Source: Pseudomonadota bacterium (lineage in GTDB: Bacteria > Pseudomonadota > Alphaproteobacteria > Rhizobiales > Xanthobacteraceae). From it: a stretch of DNA of 64,000 nucleotides. Where the stretch lies: NCBI GenBank assembly GCA_023435725.1, contig JAEYRD010000142.1, positions 1-64,000 on the forward strand. Reading direction: 5' to 3'. Position numbers and translations under genes: made by a program. The notes beneath the pieces were generated by a model. That model did not search any database. It had not been told where the DNA came from and worked only from the letters and a program-made list of their open reading frames with translations. Below, piece by piece: positions 44,631-52,496 of this stretch (positions are counted from its first letter, which is position 1; each line of letters begins with the position of its first letter).

Positions 44631-46376
44631 TCATGGCAGGTCGGTCGCGGGCAGCGTGATGGTGAAGGTCGATCCCTTGCCGGGGCCGTCGCTCTCGGCA
44701 GTGACCTCGCCTCCATGCATGTCGATAATACGCTTGACGATGGAAAGCCCAAGCCCCGTCGAGCTCTCGCCGGCGGTCGGCTTGGCCGAGAGCCGCTGGA
44801 ACCGCCCGAACAGGCGGCCGAGATCTTCCGGCGACAGGCCGGCGCCGTCGTCGCTGACACGGACGATGGTTTCACTGCCTTCATGCGTGACCGCAACGCC
44901 GATCTTGCCGCCGATCGGGCTGTACTTGATGGCGTTGCTGATGAGATTGTCGATCGCCTCCCGGATGCGGTCGGTGTCGCACATGGTGACGATGTTGGGC
45001 GGCGCGGTGACGCTGATCACCTGCTGCTTGTTGACGGCGAGCGGCTGGTTGGCCTCGGCGACCTCGTTCGCCAGGGCCGCGACGTCGACCGGCTCGCGGC
45101 GGATGGTGATGTCGAAAGCGTCGGCCATTGCGTCCGAGATCAGATGGTCGACCATCGTGGTCAGGCGCTTGGTGGCGTCGCGGATGTGGTCGACCTGGGA
45201 GACCACGCCGCTTGCCGACGCGCCGGTCGAGATCAGCTCCTTCAGCATCTCGGTGCGGCCGAGGATGACGCCGAGCGGGTTCTTCAGGTCGTGCGCGACG
45301 GTGCCCAGGATCTCGTTCTTGAAGCCGTTGGCGCGCTGCAGGCGCAGCCATTGCGCGGAAAGGCGGCGATTGGCCTGCATCAAGGCGCGGGTGCGCTGGG
45401 CGACGCGGTCCTCGAGCTGCGTGTTGGCGTCCTGGAGCTGCTGGTAGAGGATCACGTTGTCGAATGCGATCGAGAGCCGGCTGGAGAAGATCTCGACCAG
45501 CGAGCGGTCGGTCTCCGACAGCTCGCGCTCGGCCTGGAGCAGCACCACGACCTCGCGGCCGCTGCCGGTGCGCAGATAGATCACGCTGCGATGGTCGGCG
45601 AATTCGTTCTTGCGGCGCTGGAAGGCGGCTTCGACCAGCTCACGCAGATCCGGATCGAGTGCCCGCGACGAGGTCGTGCCGATGAAGCGGCTGTAGCAGC
45701 CGCTGCAGGCGAGCACCGAGAGTTCGGGGTCCACGCCGCCATTGTCGCGCAAGACCAGTATGCCGGCGCAATCGACATTGAGCAGCGAGGCGAGCTGGGT
45801 CAGCACGCCCTCGGCGAGCCGCTGCATCGACTTGAAGTCGTACAGCGTCGAGGCCGCGTCGATGATGATCTCGAGCCCGCGGCGGGTCTGCACCATGCGC
45901 TCGAGCTGCTGATAGGAGCGCAGCGCCGCGGTCAGCGAGGTGAACAGCTTGTCGGCGGTGAGCTCGGTCTTGGCCTTGTAGTCGTTGATGTCGTACTGCA
46001 CGATCACGCGCCGCTCGGGTGCCTGGCCGGGCTGGCCGGTGCGCAGGATGATGCGCACGGTCTCGTTCTTGATCTCGTTGCGGATGAACTCGACCAGCTC
46101 GAGGCCGGCGACGTCGGTCTCCATGATGACGTCGAGCAGCACGGCGGCGATGTCGCTGTGCGCGGCCATCAGCTTGCGACCTTCTGCCGCGGAATAAGCC
46201 GAGAGGATCTCCAGGCTCTGGCCGTTGAGACTGTAGTCGGACAGCGCAAAGCGCGTGCCGTCATGCACGGCCGGATCGTCGTCGATGACGGCGATCTTCC
46301 ATTTCCGGGCGTTGGTATCCTCCGACGCGGCGCCGGTGTCGTCGATCAGGTGGAGGACATCGTCCTGTTCGGCCAT
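44631..46376 (-). CDS. Histidine kinase with N-terminal receiver and DUF3369 domain
   Basis: 581 aa, with no membrane helix. A receiver domain (about 25-145, Asp82 in LLDVIMETD) comes first. A DUF3369-type region (about 160-330) and a coiled-coil linker follow. The kinase core has its phospho-His near residue 361 (GTVAHDLKNPLGVILGRTEML) and an ATPase domain (DTDRIREAIDNLISNAIKYSP, GLGLSIVKRII). It can take phosphate at the receiver and act on the next regulator, so it is a relay step. Its start overlaps the upstream kinase by 31 bases. Confidence 0.92.
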   Translation of the reverse strand: MAEQDDVLHLIDDTGAASEDTNARKWKIAVIDDDPAVHDGTRFALSDYSLNGQSLEILSAYSAAEGRKLMAAHSDIAAVLLDVIMETDVAGLELVEFIRNEIKNETVRIILRTGQPGQAPERRVIVQYDINDYKAKTELTADKLFTSLTAALRSYQQLERMVQTRRGLEIIIDAASTLYDFKSMQRLAEGVLTQLASLLNVDCAGILVLRDNGGVDPELSVLACSGCYSRFIGTTSSRALDPDLRELVEAAFQRRKNEFADHRSVIYLRTGSGREVVVLLQAERELSETDRSLVEIFSSRLSIAFDNVILYQQLQDANTQLEDRVAQRTRALMQANRRLSAQWLRLQRANGFKNEILGTVAHDLKNPLGVILGRTEMLKELISTGASASGVVSQVDHIRDATKRLTTMVDHLISDAMADAFDITIRREPVDVAALANEVAEANQPLAVNKQQVISVTAPPNIVTMCDTDRIREAIDNLISNAIKYSPIGGKIGVAVTHEGSETIVRVSDDGAGLSPEDLGRLFGRFQRLSAKPTAGESSTGLGLSIVKRIIDMHGGEVTAESDGPGKGSTFTITLPATDLP

Positions 46377-48424
46377 TGAGAAGTCCCGTCAGTCTCTGTG
46401 CTTTGTGCGCCGCCCTTGGCGATGCGGGGCATGATAATGCGAAAAGTGGTGCCTTGTCCCAGCTTGGATTCCAGCATCATCCGCCCGCCGAGCTGCTGGG
46501 TTACCAGATTATAGACGATATGGAGGCCGAGACCGGTGCCGCCTTCGTTGCGCCGAGTGGTAAAGAAAGGGTCAAAGGCCTGGCGCTGCACGTCGGGGGT
46601 CATGCCCGCCCCGTCATCGGTGAAGATGATCTCGATGTCGTCGGTCCCGCGCGGCCGGGCCGAGATCGTGATTGTGCCGGCGCGCCCGTCGGCGAAGGCG
46701 TGGTTGGCGGCGTTGAGGAAGAGGTTGGTCAGGATCTGGCCGTAGGAGCCGGGATAGCCGTCGAGCAGGAGCCCCTCGGGCACGTCGACCTGGAGCGTGA
46801 TCGGCGATCGCTTCAGCACGGGACGCAGGCTGGCGATGATCTGGTCGGTGGCCTCGCTGAGTGAGAATTGACGCCGCTCGGTATGCGAGCGGTCGACCGC
46901 GACCTGCTTGAACGACTGGATCAACTCGCCGGCGCGCTGGAGATTGGCGACGAGCTGCTGCGAGGCATCACGCGAAGACTGCACGAACTCCTCGAGCTGC
47001 GAGCGGCGCAGGCCGCCTTCGCCCTTGAGCTGGGCCTCGAAGATCTCGGTGCGCCGGGCAAAGCTGGACGCAACGGTCAGGCTGATGCCGATCGGGTTGT
47101 TGACCTCGTGCGCGACGCCGGCGACGAGGCCGCCGAGCGCGGCGAGCCTCTCCGCATCGATCAGATTCTGCTGCGCCGTGTTGAGCTCGAGCAGCGCGCT
47201 CTCGGCCTTCTCCTTGGACGCGCGCAGCTCGTCCTCGGTCTTGCGTTTGGCGATCGCGTTCTCGCGGAATACTTCCACCGCGCGCGCCATGGCCCCGACC
47301 TCGTCGCGCGCCTTCGTGCCCTGCACCTCGCGGTCGAGGTCGCCGAGCGTGATCGCGCGCATCGCGGCCATGATCTGCTGCAGCGGCAGCCGGATCGACA
47401 GCGCGATCAGTACGCCGGCGGAGAGAATGATGCCGAGGAAGATCACCGCGATCGAGAGCACGCGCCGCGAGATGTTCGCCAGCGTGCGGTCGAAAGTCTC
47501 CTGCGCCTTCTGCTCGCGCTGGCGCATCTTGGTGGAGAGATCGTCGATGGCGCCGATCGCCTCGGCCTGGCTCGCGTCGATGGTGTTGCGCAGCAGTTCG
47601 GTGCGGCTCGTGAGCTGCTCGGAGAGCTTTGCGAAACCCTCGCGCAGCGCCATGGTGCGGGCGCCCAGCCGTTGCAGCGCCATGCGCTGGAGATCGTTGT
47701 CGGCGAGGTCGATCATGACAGGAATGGTCGTCTCGATCGTCTCGGTGTTGCGGCGCGCGTCGTCCGCCGCGCCCGGCGACAGCGACAGATAGTAGGAATT
47801 GGCCGCGACCAGCATCGCGGTGAAGGCCTCGCGGGACTTGCCGAGCGACGGCCAGATCAGCGCGTCGCGATGGCCGGTGGCGCCTTCGATGATGGAATAG
47901 AGGCCCGCCATGTCCTTGGCCGGGCCCTGCACCTGCTCCTCATAGGTCTTGGCGATGGTCGCCTGCACGCTGCGCAATTCGCCGAAGCCGTTGAGGAAGC
48001 GGTCGGTGGTGCGCTCGAGCTCCTCGACCGAGCCCGACAGCATCGGGTCCTTGGCGGCGCGGTCGGTCAGCGTGCCCAGCACCGCCTCGCGCAGCAGGAG
48101 GATCTCGGCGAACAGGTCCGGGCTCGGCTGGTTGATGTAGCGATGGATAAGGTTCTGCAGCCGCCCGGTCTCGCTTTCGAGCAGCGCCAGGATCCGGTCG
48201 GACTCGCGCACCTGGCGCACGTCGTCCCAGGCGGAGCTCAGCACCTGCGAGCCGTTCCAGATCAGTGCCACCAGCACCACCACCACGGCGGAGTTCAGCG
48301 CTGCGATCGACAGGATGCGCCAGCGGATCGGCACGGCCCGGAGCATGCCGACGAGCCGCGCGCGCAACCGCCCGATCGGGCCGGCCTGCCGCTCTGCGTG
48401 CTCGCTGTTTCCAGGCGTCGTCAA
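46346..48424 (-). CDS. Membrane sensor histidine kinase with helical periplasmic domain (TorS-like layout)
   Basis: 692 aa. A short cytoplasmic tail is followed by a membrane helix (about 37-58), a long all-helical periplasmic region (about 60-315), a second helix (about 320-342), HAMP, a coiled-coil linker, the phospho-His near 438 (LVAGVAHEVNNPIG) and an ATPase domain ending GLGLHIVYNLV. There is no receiver domain. The start is a TTG just after the binding-protein stop, with GGAG overlapping that stop, so the two are coupled. The helical sensor plus a partner binding protein recalls TorS/TorT. Confidence 0.9.
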   Translation of the reverse strand: MTTPGNSEHAERQAGPIGRLRARLVGMLRAVPIRWRILSIAALNSAVVVVLVALIWNGSQVLSSAWDDVRQVRESDRILALLESETGRLQNLIHRYINQPSPDLFAEILLLREAVLGTLTDRAAKDPMLSGSVEELERTTDRFLNGFGELRSVQATIAKTYEEQVQGPAKDMAGLYSIIEGATGHRDALIWPSLGKSREAFTAMLVAANSYYLSLSPGAADDARRNTETIETTIPVMIDLADNDLQRMALQRLGARTMALREGFAKLSEQLTSRTELLRNTIDASQAEAIGAIDDLSTKMRQREQKAQETFDRTLANISRRVLSIAVIFLGIILSAGVLIALSIRLPLQQIMAAMRAITLGDLDREVQGTKARDEVGAMARAVEVFRENAIAKRKTEDELRASKEKAESALLELNTAQQNLIDAERLAALGGLVAGVAHEVNNPIGISLTVASSFARRTEIFEAQLKGEGGLRRSQLEEFVQSSRDASQQLVANLQRAGELIQSFKQVAVDRSHTERRQFSLSEATDQIIASLRPVLKRSPITLQVDVPEGLLLDGYPGSYGQILTNLFLNAANHAFADGRAGTITISARPRGTDDIEIIFTDDGAGMTPDVQRQAFDPFFTTRRNEGGTGLGLHIVYNLVTQQLGGRMMLESKLGQGTTFRIIMPRIAKGGAQSTETDGTSQWPNRTMSST

Positions 48425-48430
48425 GGAAAC

Positions 48431-49426
48431 TCACTCCACCTTGCGAATGCGTTCGATCAGCGCGGCCGCGGCGGGATCGCGCCCGGCCTTGGCATAGATT
48501 GCGGCCATCGCGTCCTCGAACGGCTTGCGGTCGATGTCCCTGACGATGGTGACGCCGGCGTCCTCCGCCTTGCGTTGCGACTGTTCCTCGAGGTCGCGCC
48601 ACTTTCCGCGCATGAATCGGCTGGAGCGCTGCGCGGCCTCCCGGAACGTGGCCTGGTCGTCCGCGGACAGGCTCCGCCAGGCCTTGAGCGAGATCACAAG
48701 CACCTCGGGGCTCATCGTGTGCCCGGTGAGCGCAAGGTAGCCGGCGTATTTGTAATGATCTGTCGTCACGAACGATGGCCAGTTGTTTTCGGCGCCATCA
48801 ATCAGATGGTTGGCAAGCCCTGTAAGCACTTGCCCATAGGGCAGCTCCACCGGCTCGGCGCCGAGCGAGCGAATCATTTCGCTCATCAGTTCTGACTGTT
48901 GCACCCGAATCCGCAACCCCTTGAGGTCGGCGACGCGCGTCACGGGGCGGACGGCGTTGTAGATGGACCGGGCACCTGAGTCGTAAAAGGCGAGCCCGAC
49001 GAAGCCGTAGGGCTCGAAGCTGCCGAGGATCTCGCTGCCGATCGGTCCGTCCAGCACCTTCTGCATGTGCTCGATGGACCGGAACAGGAACGGCATGGCG
49101 AGCACGTTCATCGCCGGAACGAAGTTGCCGATCAACGCTACATTGGTGCGGTTGAGGTCGATCGCACCGGCCCGAGTCTGCTCGATCGTTTCCTTCTCCT
49201 CGCCGAGCTGGCGGGAGTGAAACACCTTGATCTCGTGCCGGCCGCCGCTTCGCTCGGCGATCAGGGCGCCCATGTAGCGCAACGCCTGGACGGTCGGATA
49301 ATCCTCGGGCTGGGTGTCAGCGGCGCGGAATTCGCGAGCAACGACGGCCGTCGCGCACATCACGAACAGAAGCGCGACGAAAATCATCCCGGTCCGCGAG
49401 AGTTCGGCACGGTTCAACACTGGCAC
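48431..49426 (-). CDS. TRAP-type (DctP family) substrate-binding protein, sensory partner candidate
   Basis: 331 aa from the GTG at 49426, chosen for GAGGGG six bases upstream. A leader or anchor helix follows (MIFVALLFVMCATAVVA). DctP-family features: GGRHEIKVFHSRQLGEEKETIEQTRAGAIDL, the ligand-carboxylate Arg in LKGLRIRVQQS, and DGAENNWPSF. No DctQ or DctM membrane genes are near. It is the first gene of the kinase operon, six bases before the sensor kinase, so it probably reports an organic acid to that kinase rather than feeding a transporter. Confidence 0.88.
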   Translation of the reverse strand: MPVLNRAELSRTGMIFVALLFVMCATAVVAREFRAADTQPEDYPTVQALRYMGALIAERSGGRHEIKVFHSRQLGEEKETIEQTRAGAIDLNRTNVALIGNFVPAMNVLAMPFLFRSIEHMQKVLDGPIGSEILGSFEPYGFVGLAFYDSGARSIYNAVRPVTRVADLKGLRIRVQQSELMSEMIRSLGAEPVELPYGQVLTGLANHLIDGAENNWPSFVTTDHYKYAGYLALTGHTMSPEVLVISLKAWRSLSADDQATFREAAQRSSRFMRGKWRDLEEQSQRKAEDAGVTIVRDIDRKPFEDAMAAIYAKAGRDPAAAALIERIRKVE

Positions 49427-49540
49427 ACTCAACCCCTCAGTGGTGGAGTCTATGGCGGGGACCAAAAGGTTCAACGCAATCTAGCAAATGATCAAGAGAA
49501 GGCCATCCCGACAGAGCCGGCGCCGATGGTGCGGCGCGGC

Positions 49541-49568
49541 CGAATCTCATTCCTGCGAATCTCATTCC
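49541..49568. repeat. Tandem 13-mer direct repeat in divergent promoter region
   Basis: CGAATCTCATTCC occurs at 49541-49553 and again at 49556-49568, a 15-base period. It lies between the kinase operon and the divergent UgpB-like gene. OmpR-type regulators bind direct repeats, so it is a candidate site for the regulator at 43869, by inference. Confidence 0.4.
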
Positions 49569-49663
49569 CGATTGAATCCGCGAAGGCGGCGCTTTAAGCA
49601 GGTGGCGGGCAAGGTTCGCTTGGCCAGGTCGCCTTTTGTTCGCGCGAGACGGGATCTTCGATC

Positions 49664-50989
49664 GTGACTTCAGCATGGCGCCTTTTGCAGATCGCTGCCG
49701 CCGCCGCGGCCCTCGCATTGACCGCGCCGGCCAGTGCCGCCACCGACATCGCGCTGTGGCACGCCATGTCCGGCGAGCTCGGCCGGCAGCTCGACAAGCT
49801 CGTCTCCGGTTTCAACACCTCGCAGTCCGATTACCGGATCGTGCCGAGCTACAAGGGCAACTACACCGAGACGGTGACGGCGGCGATCTTCGCCTTCCGC
49901 TCGCGCAGCCAGCCCGCGATCGTCCAGGTCAACGAGGTCGCCACCGCCACCATGACCGCGGCCAAGGGGGCGGTCTATCCGGTGTTCAGCCTGATGCGGG
50001 ACCAGGGCGAGCCGTTCTCGCTCAATGATTATCTTCCGACCGTCTCCGGCTATTACACCGATGCGGCCGGCAATCTGCTGTCCTTCCCGTTCAATTCCTC
50101 GACGCCGATCCTCTACTACAACAAGACCATGTTCCGCGACGCGGGCCTCGATCCGGAGCAGCCGCCAAGGACCTGGCCCGAGCTTGGCGCCGCCGCAAAG
50201 CGCCTGCGCGAGCGCGGTGCGGTGTGCGGCTTCACCACCTCGTGGCCGTCCTGGATTCACATCGAGAACCTGTCGGCCTTCCACAATCTGCAGCTTGCGA
50301 CGCGCGCCAACGGCTTTGCCGGGCTCGATGCCGAGTTGACCATCAACAATCCGGTCGTGGTCAAGCACATCGCCCAGCTCGCCGAGTGGCAGAAGACCAA
50401 GGTGTTCGATTATAGCGGCCGCGGCCAGTCGGCCGAACCGCGCTTCCAGAACGGCGAATGCGGCATCTTCATCGGCTCATCGGCCACACGCGCCGACATC
50501 AAGGCGAATTCGAAGTTCGAGATCGGCTACGGCATGATGCCGTACTGGCCCGATGTGAAGGGCGCGCCGCAGAACTCGATCATCGGCGGTGCCACGCTGT
50601 GGGTGCTGCGTGACCGGCCGCGCGAGGAATACAAGGGTGTGGCGCGGTTCTTCGCCTATCTCTCGCAGCCCGGCGTCCAGGCCGCCTGGCACCAGAACAC
50701 CGGCTATTTGCCGGTCACCCGCGCCGCCTTCGAGCTGACGCGCGCGCAGGGCTTCTACGAGCGCAATCCGGGCTCGGCGATCTCGTTCGAGGAGATCACG
50801 CTGCATGCGCCGACGGAGAATTCGAAGGGCGTCCGGCTCGGCTCCTTCAATCTGATCCGCGGTGCGGTCGAGGAAGAGCTCGAGCAGGCCTTTGCCGGCC
50901 AGAAGAGCGCGCAGGCCGCGCTCGATTCCGCGGTCGAGCGCGGCAACAAGCTATTGCGCCAGTTCGAGCGCGCCAGCCCGGACCGGTAG
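49664..50989 (+). CDS. Glycerol-3-phosphate-type ABC binding protein (UgpB-like), orphan
   Basis: 441 aa from a GTG. Signal peptide SAWRLLQIAAAAAALALTAPASA. The mature domain has the SBP_bac_1 form (TDIALWHAMSGELGRQLDKLVSGFNTSQSDYRIVPSYKGNYTET) shared with UgpB, including GAVCGFTTSWPSWIHIENLSAFHN and IGYGMMPYWPDVKGAPQNSIIGGATLWVL. No UgpA, E or C genes follow. It could use a transporter encoded elsewhere. Sugar phosphate or glycerophosphodiester binding is likely from family, not shown here. Confidence 0.9.
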   Translation: MTSAWRLLQIAAAAAALALTAPASAATDIALWHAMSGELGRQLDKLVSGFNTSQSDYRIVPSYKGNYTETVTAAIFAFRSRSQPAIVQVNEVATATMTAAKGAVYPVFSLMRDQGEPFSLNDYLPTVSGYYTDAAGNLLSFPFNSSTPILYYNKTMFRDAGLDPEQPPRTWPELGAAAKRLRERGAVCGFTTSWPSWIHIENLSAFHNLQLATRANGFAGLDAELTINNPVVVKHIAQLAEWQKTKVFDYSGRGQSAEPRFQNGECGIFIGSSATRADIKANSKFEIGYGMMPYWPDVKGAPQNSIIGGATLWVLRDRPREEYKGVARFFAYLSQPGVQAAWHQNTGYLPVTRAAFELTRAQGFYERNPGSAISFEEITLHAPTENSKGVRLGSFNLIRGAVEEELEQAFAGQKSAQAALDSAVERGNKLLRQFERASPDR

Positions 50990-51017
50990 GGCGTTGCGAT
51001 TAGATATCGCTGCAACC

Positions 51018-51245
51018 GAGGTGCGCTCCCTCCCCCGCTTGCGGGGGAGGCACAGGCGGCCTATGCCGCCGTTCTCAAAAAAGAACGCCGATGCAAAGCA
51101 TCGGCTATGGGAGAGGGTGTCTCCGCAACCGAGAACCCCCAAGAGGAGAGAGCCCTCACCCGCGTCTTCGGCGCGACCTCTCCCGCAAGCGGGAGAGGTG
51201 GAGCGCGTTCCGGGCCTGCATCGAGATCAACAAAAGCGGCCTGGG
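51018..51245. repeat. Dispersed hairpin repeat, family D (long copy)
   Basis: Three hairpins lie in series: CCTCCCCCGC/GCGGGGGAGG near 51030-51051; GCCGATGC-AAA-GCATCGGC near 51090-51108; and CCTCTCCCGC/GCGGGAGAGG near 51177-51198. AGAGCCCTCACCCGCG lies between. It fills the gap between the UgpB-like gene and the APH-like gene. Confidence 0.75.
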
Positions 51246-51259
51246 GTGAGCGGGTAACA

Positions 51260-52219
51260 ATGACCATTGTTCCATCGCAAAAGTTGCCGGCCTTCGCCGA
51301 CGGGCAAGCCTTTCGCGCCTGGCGTTCCGACCCGCGCAGATGGTTGCCAATCGCGCTCGATATCGCGCGCGAGCATGGCCTCGATATCAGCTCGCCGCAC
51401 GTGTTTGCGACCGGCACCAACCTCGTCGTCGGGCTCGGTGAACGCCTGATCCTGAAGATCTTTCCGCCGCTGCTCCGCGCGCAATTCGTCTCCGAGCGCG
51501 GCTCGCTGATGCAGCTCGCGGGCCGCCTGCATTTGCCGATCCCCGAGATCGTCGCGGAAGGGATGCGTGACGGCTGGTCCTATCTCATCATCACGCGCCT
51601 TGCCGGCGCACTCGGCTCGGAGGTGTGGCCGCAGCTGGCGGAAGATCAGAAGGAACGTCTGCTGCGCCAGATCGGCGAGACCATCGCGGCCGTGCAGCGC
51701 GCCCCGCTCGGACCGCTCGCGCAAATCGAGCCGCGCTGGGACGAATTCATGCGCAGGCAGATCCGGGACTGCCGCGCCAGGCACGAGCGTCTAGGCCTCG
51801 CCCCAAAATTCCTCGCCGGCCTCGACGATCTCCTGCGCGAGGCCGCTGGCCTCATCCCGATGGATGCGCCGCCGGTGATTCTGGTCGGCGAATACATTCC
51901 GGAGAATTTCCTGCTCGCCTGTCACGACGGTAAGTGGTCGCTTGCCGGCCTGTTCGACTTCGGTGACGTCCTGGCGGGATGGCGTGACTACGATCTGCTC
52001 GGCCCCAGCGCGTTCATGGCGGCAGGCCGGCCGGGCCGGGTGCGCAGCCTGCTCGAAGGCTTTGGCTATGGGAAGCCGGACTACGCGCTCAAGCGGCGAC
52101 TGATGGCCTTGATGCTGCTGCATCGCGCCAGCGACCTCAACGGCCACCTCTGTATCGAGGGCTGGCAGCAGCAGGCGAACGATCTCGTCGAATTGCAGGA
52201 CCTGATCTGGCCGGGGTGA
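51260..52219 (+). CDS. Aminoglycoside-phosphotransferase-fold (APH) protein with altered catalytic motif
   Basis: 319 aa from the ATG at 51260; a longer frame reads through the upstream repeat. It has the two-lobed kinase fold: nucleotide lobe (TNLVVGLGERLILKIFPPLLRAQFVSERGSLMQL), hinge YLIITRLAGALGSE, and metal motif GLFDFGDVLAGWRDYDLLG. The usual catalytic HGDxxxxN is replaced by VGEYIPEN, so the catalytic His and Asp positions read Val and Glu. It may be a small-molecule kinase with unusual chemistry or a diverged protein. Antibiotic resistance is not supported. Confidence 0.82.
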   Translation: MTIVPSQKLPAFADGQAFRAWRSDPRRWLPIALDIAREHGLDISSPHVFATGTNLVVGLGERLILKIFPPLLRAQFVSERGSLMQLAGRLHLPIPEIVAEGMRDGWSYLIITRLAGALGSEVWPQLAEDQKERLLRQIGETIAAVQRAPLGPLAQIEPRWDEFMRRQIRDCRARHERLGLAPKFLAGLDDLLREAAGLIPMDAPPVILVGEYIPENFLLACHDGKWSLAGLFDFGDVLAGWRDYDLLGPSAFMAAGRPGRVRSLLEGFGYGKPDYALKRRLMALMLLHRASDLNGHLCIEGWQQQANDLVELQDLIWPG

Positions 52220-52241
52220 GCGTTCGCGCTCCGTCCCTCTC

Positions 52242-52284
52242 CGTCATTCCGGGCTCGATGCTGCGCATCGCCCCCGCAATGACG
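52242..52284. repeat. Short family-A repeat
   Basis: CGTCATTCCGGG...CCGCAATGACG, about 43 bases, just after the APH-like gene. It is a cut-down relative of the elements at 12.1, 23.1 and 36.4 kb. Confidence 0.6.
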
Positions 52285-52345
52285 ACGGTGCTTATTGTGC
52301 GGGCGGAGGCTAGAGTTAGCTCATTTGGTGGGCAATCGCGTCTCT

Positions 52346-52355
52346 TTGTATGCAA
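52346..52355. promoter_or_regulatory. Putative GntR-type operator of the ureide operon
   Basis: TTGTATGCAA is one base from the TTGTATACAA palindrome typical of FadR-subfamily GntR sites. It lies 93 bases before the sigma-54 promoter. A matching variant (TTGTGTACAA) lies upstream of the allophanate hydrolase gene. The GntR gene at 60078 is the natural candidate to bind both. Confidence 0.45.
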
Positions 52356-52438
52356 TTAGCGCCCTGATGGTTCTGGCCCCAGCCTCGCTGAATCAGAAAT
52401 ATCCTCGTTCTATCAGTCTATTACCGTAAGCGCGTGCC

Positions 52439-52454
52439 TTGGCACGAACCTTGC
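52439..52454 (+). promoter_or_regulatory. Sigma-54 (-24/-12) promoter of the ureide transport/catabolism operon
   Basis: TTGGCACGAACCTTGC matches the consensus YTGGCACG-N4-TTGC with no mismatch. The start point would be about 52466, some 30 bases before the first ATG. Sigma-54 control together with NtrC is the usual nitrogen-limitation arrangement in rhizobia. Confidence 0.8.
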
Positions 52455-52496
52455 GAAGTCTGTTCCAACCAGAAAACCCCGAGTTGGAGCAGTCCC

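Noticed and set aside
43506..46379. A 957-codon plus-strand frame opposite the regulator and kinase genes
   Set aside because: Antisense to two genes with intact catalytic motifs; composition is that of a reverse-frame shadow.
51260..52219. Aminoglycoside resistance gene
   Set aside because: The fold fits, but the catalytic His-Asp motif is altered and the family includes many metabolic kinases.
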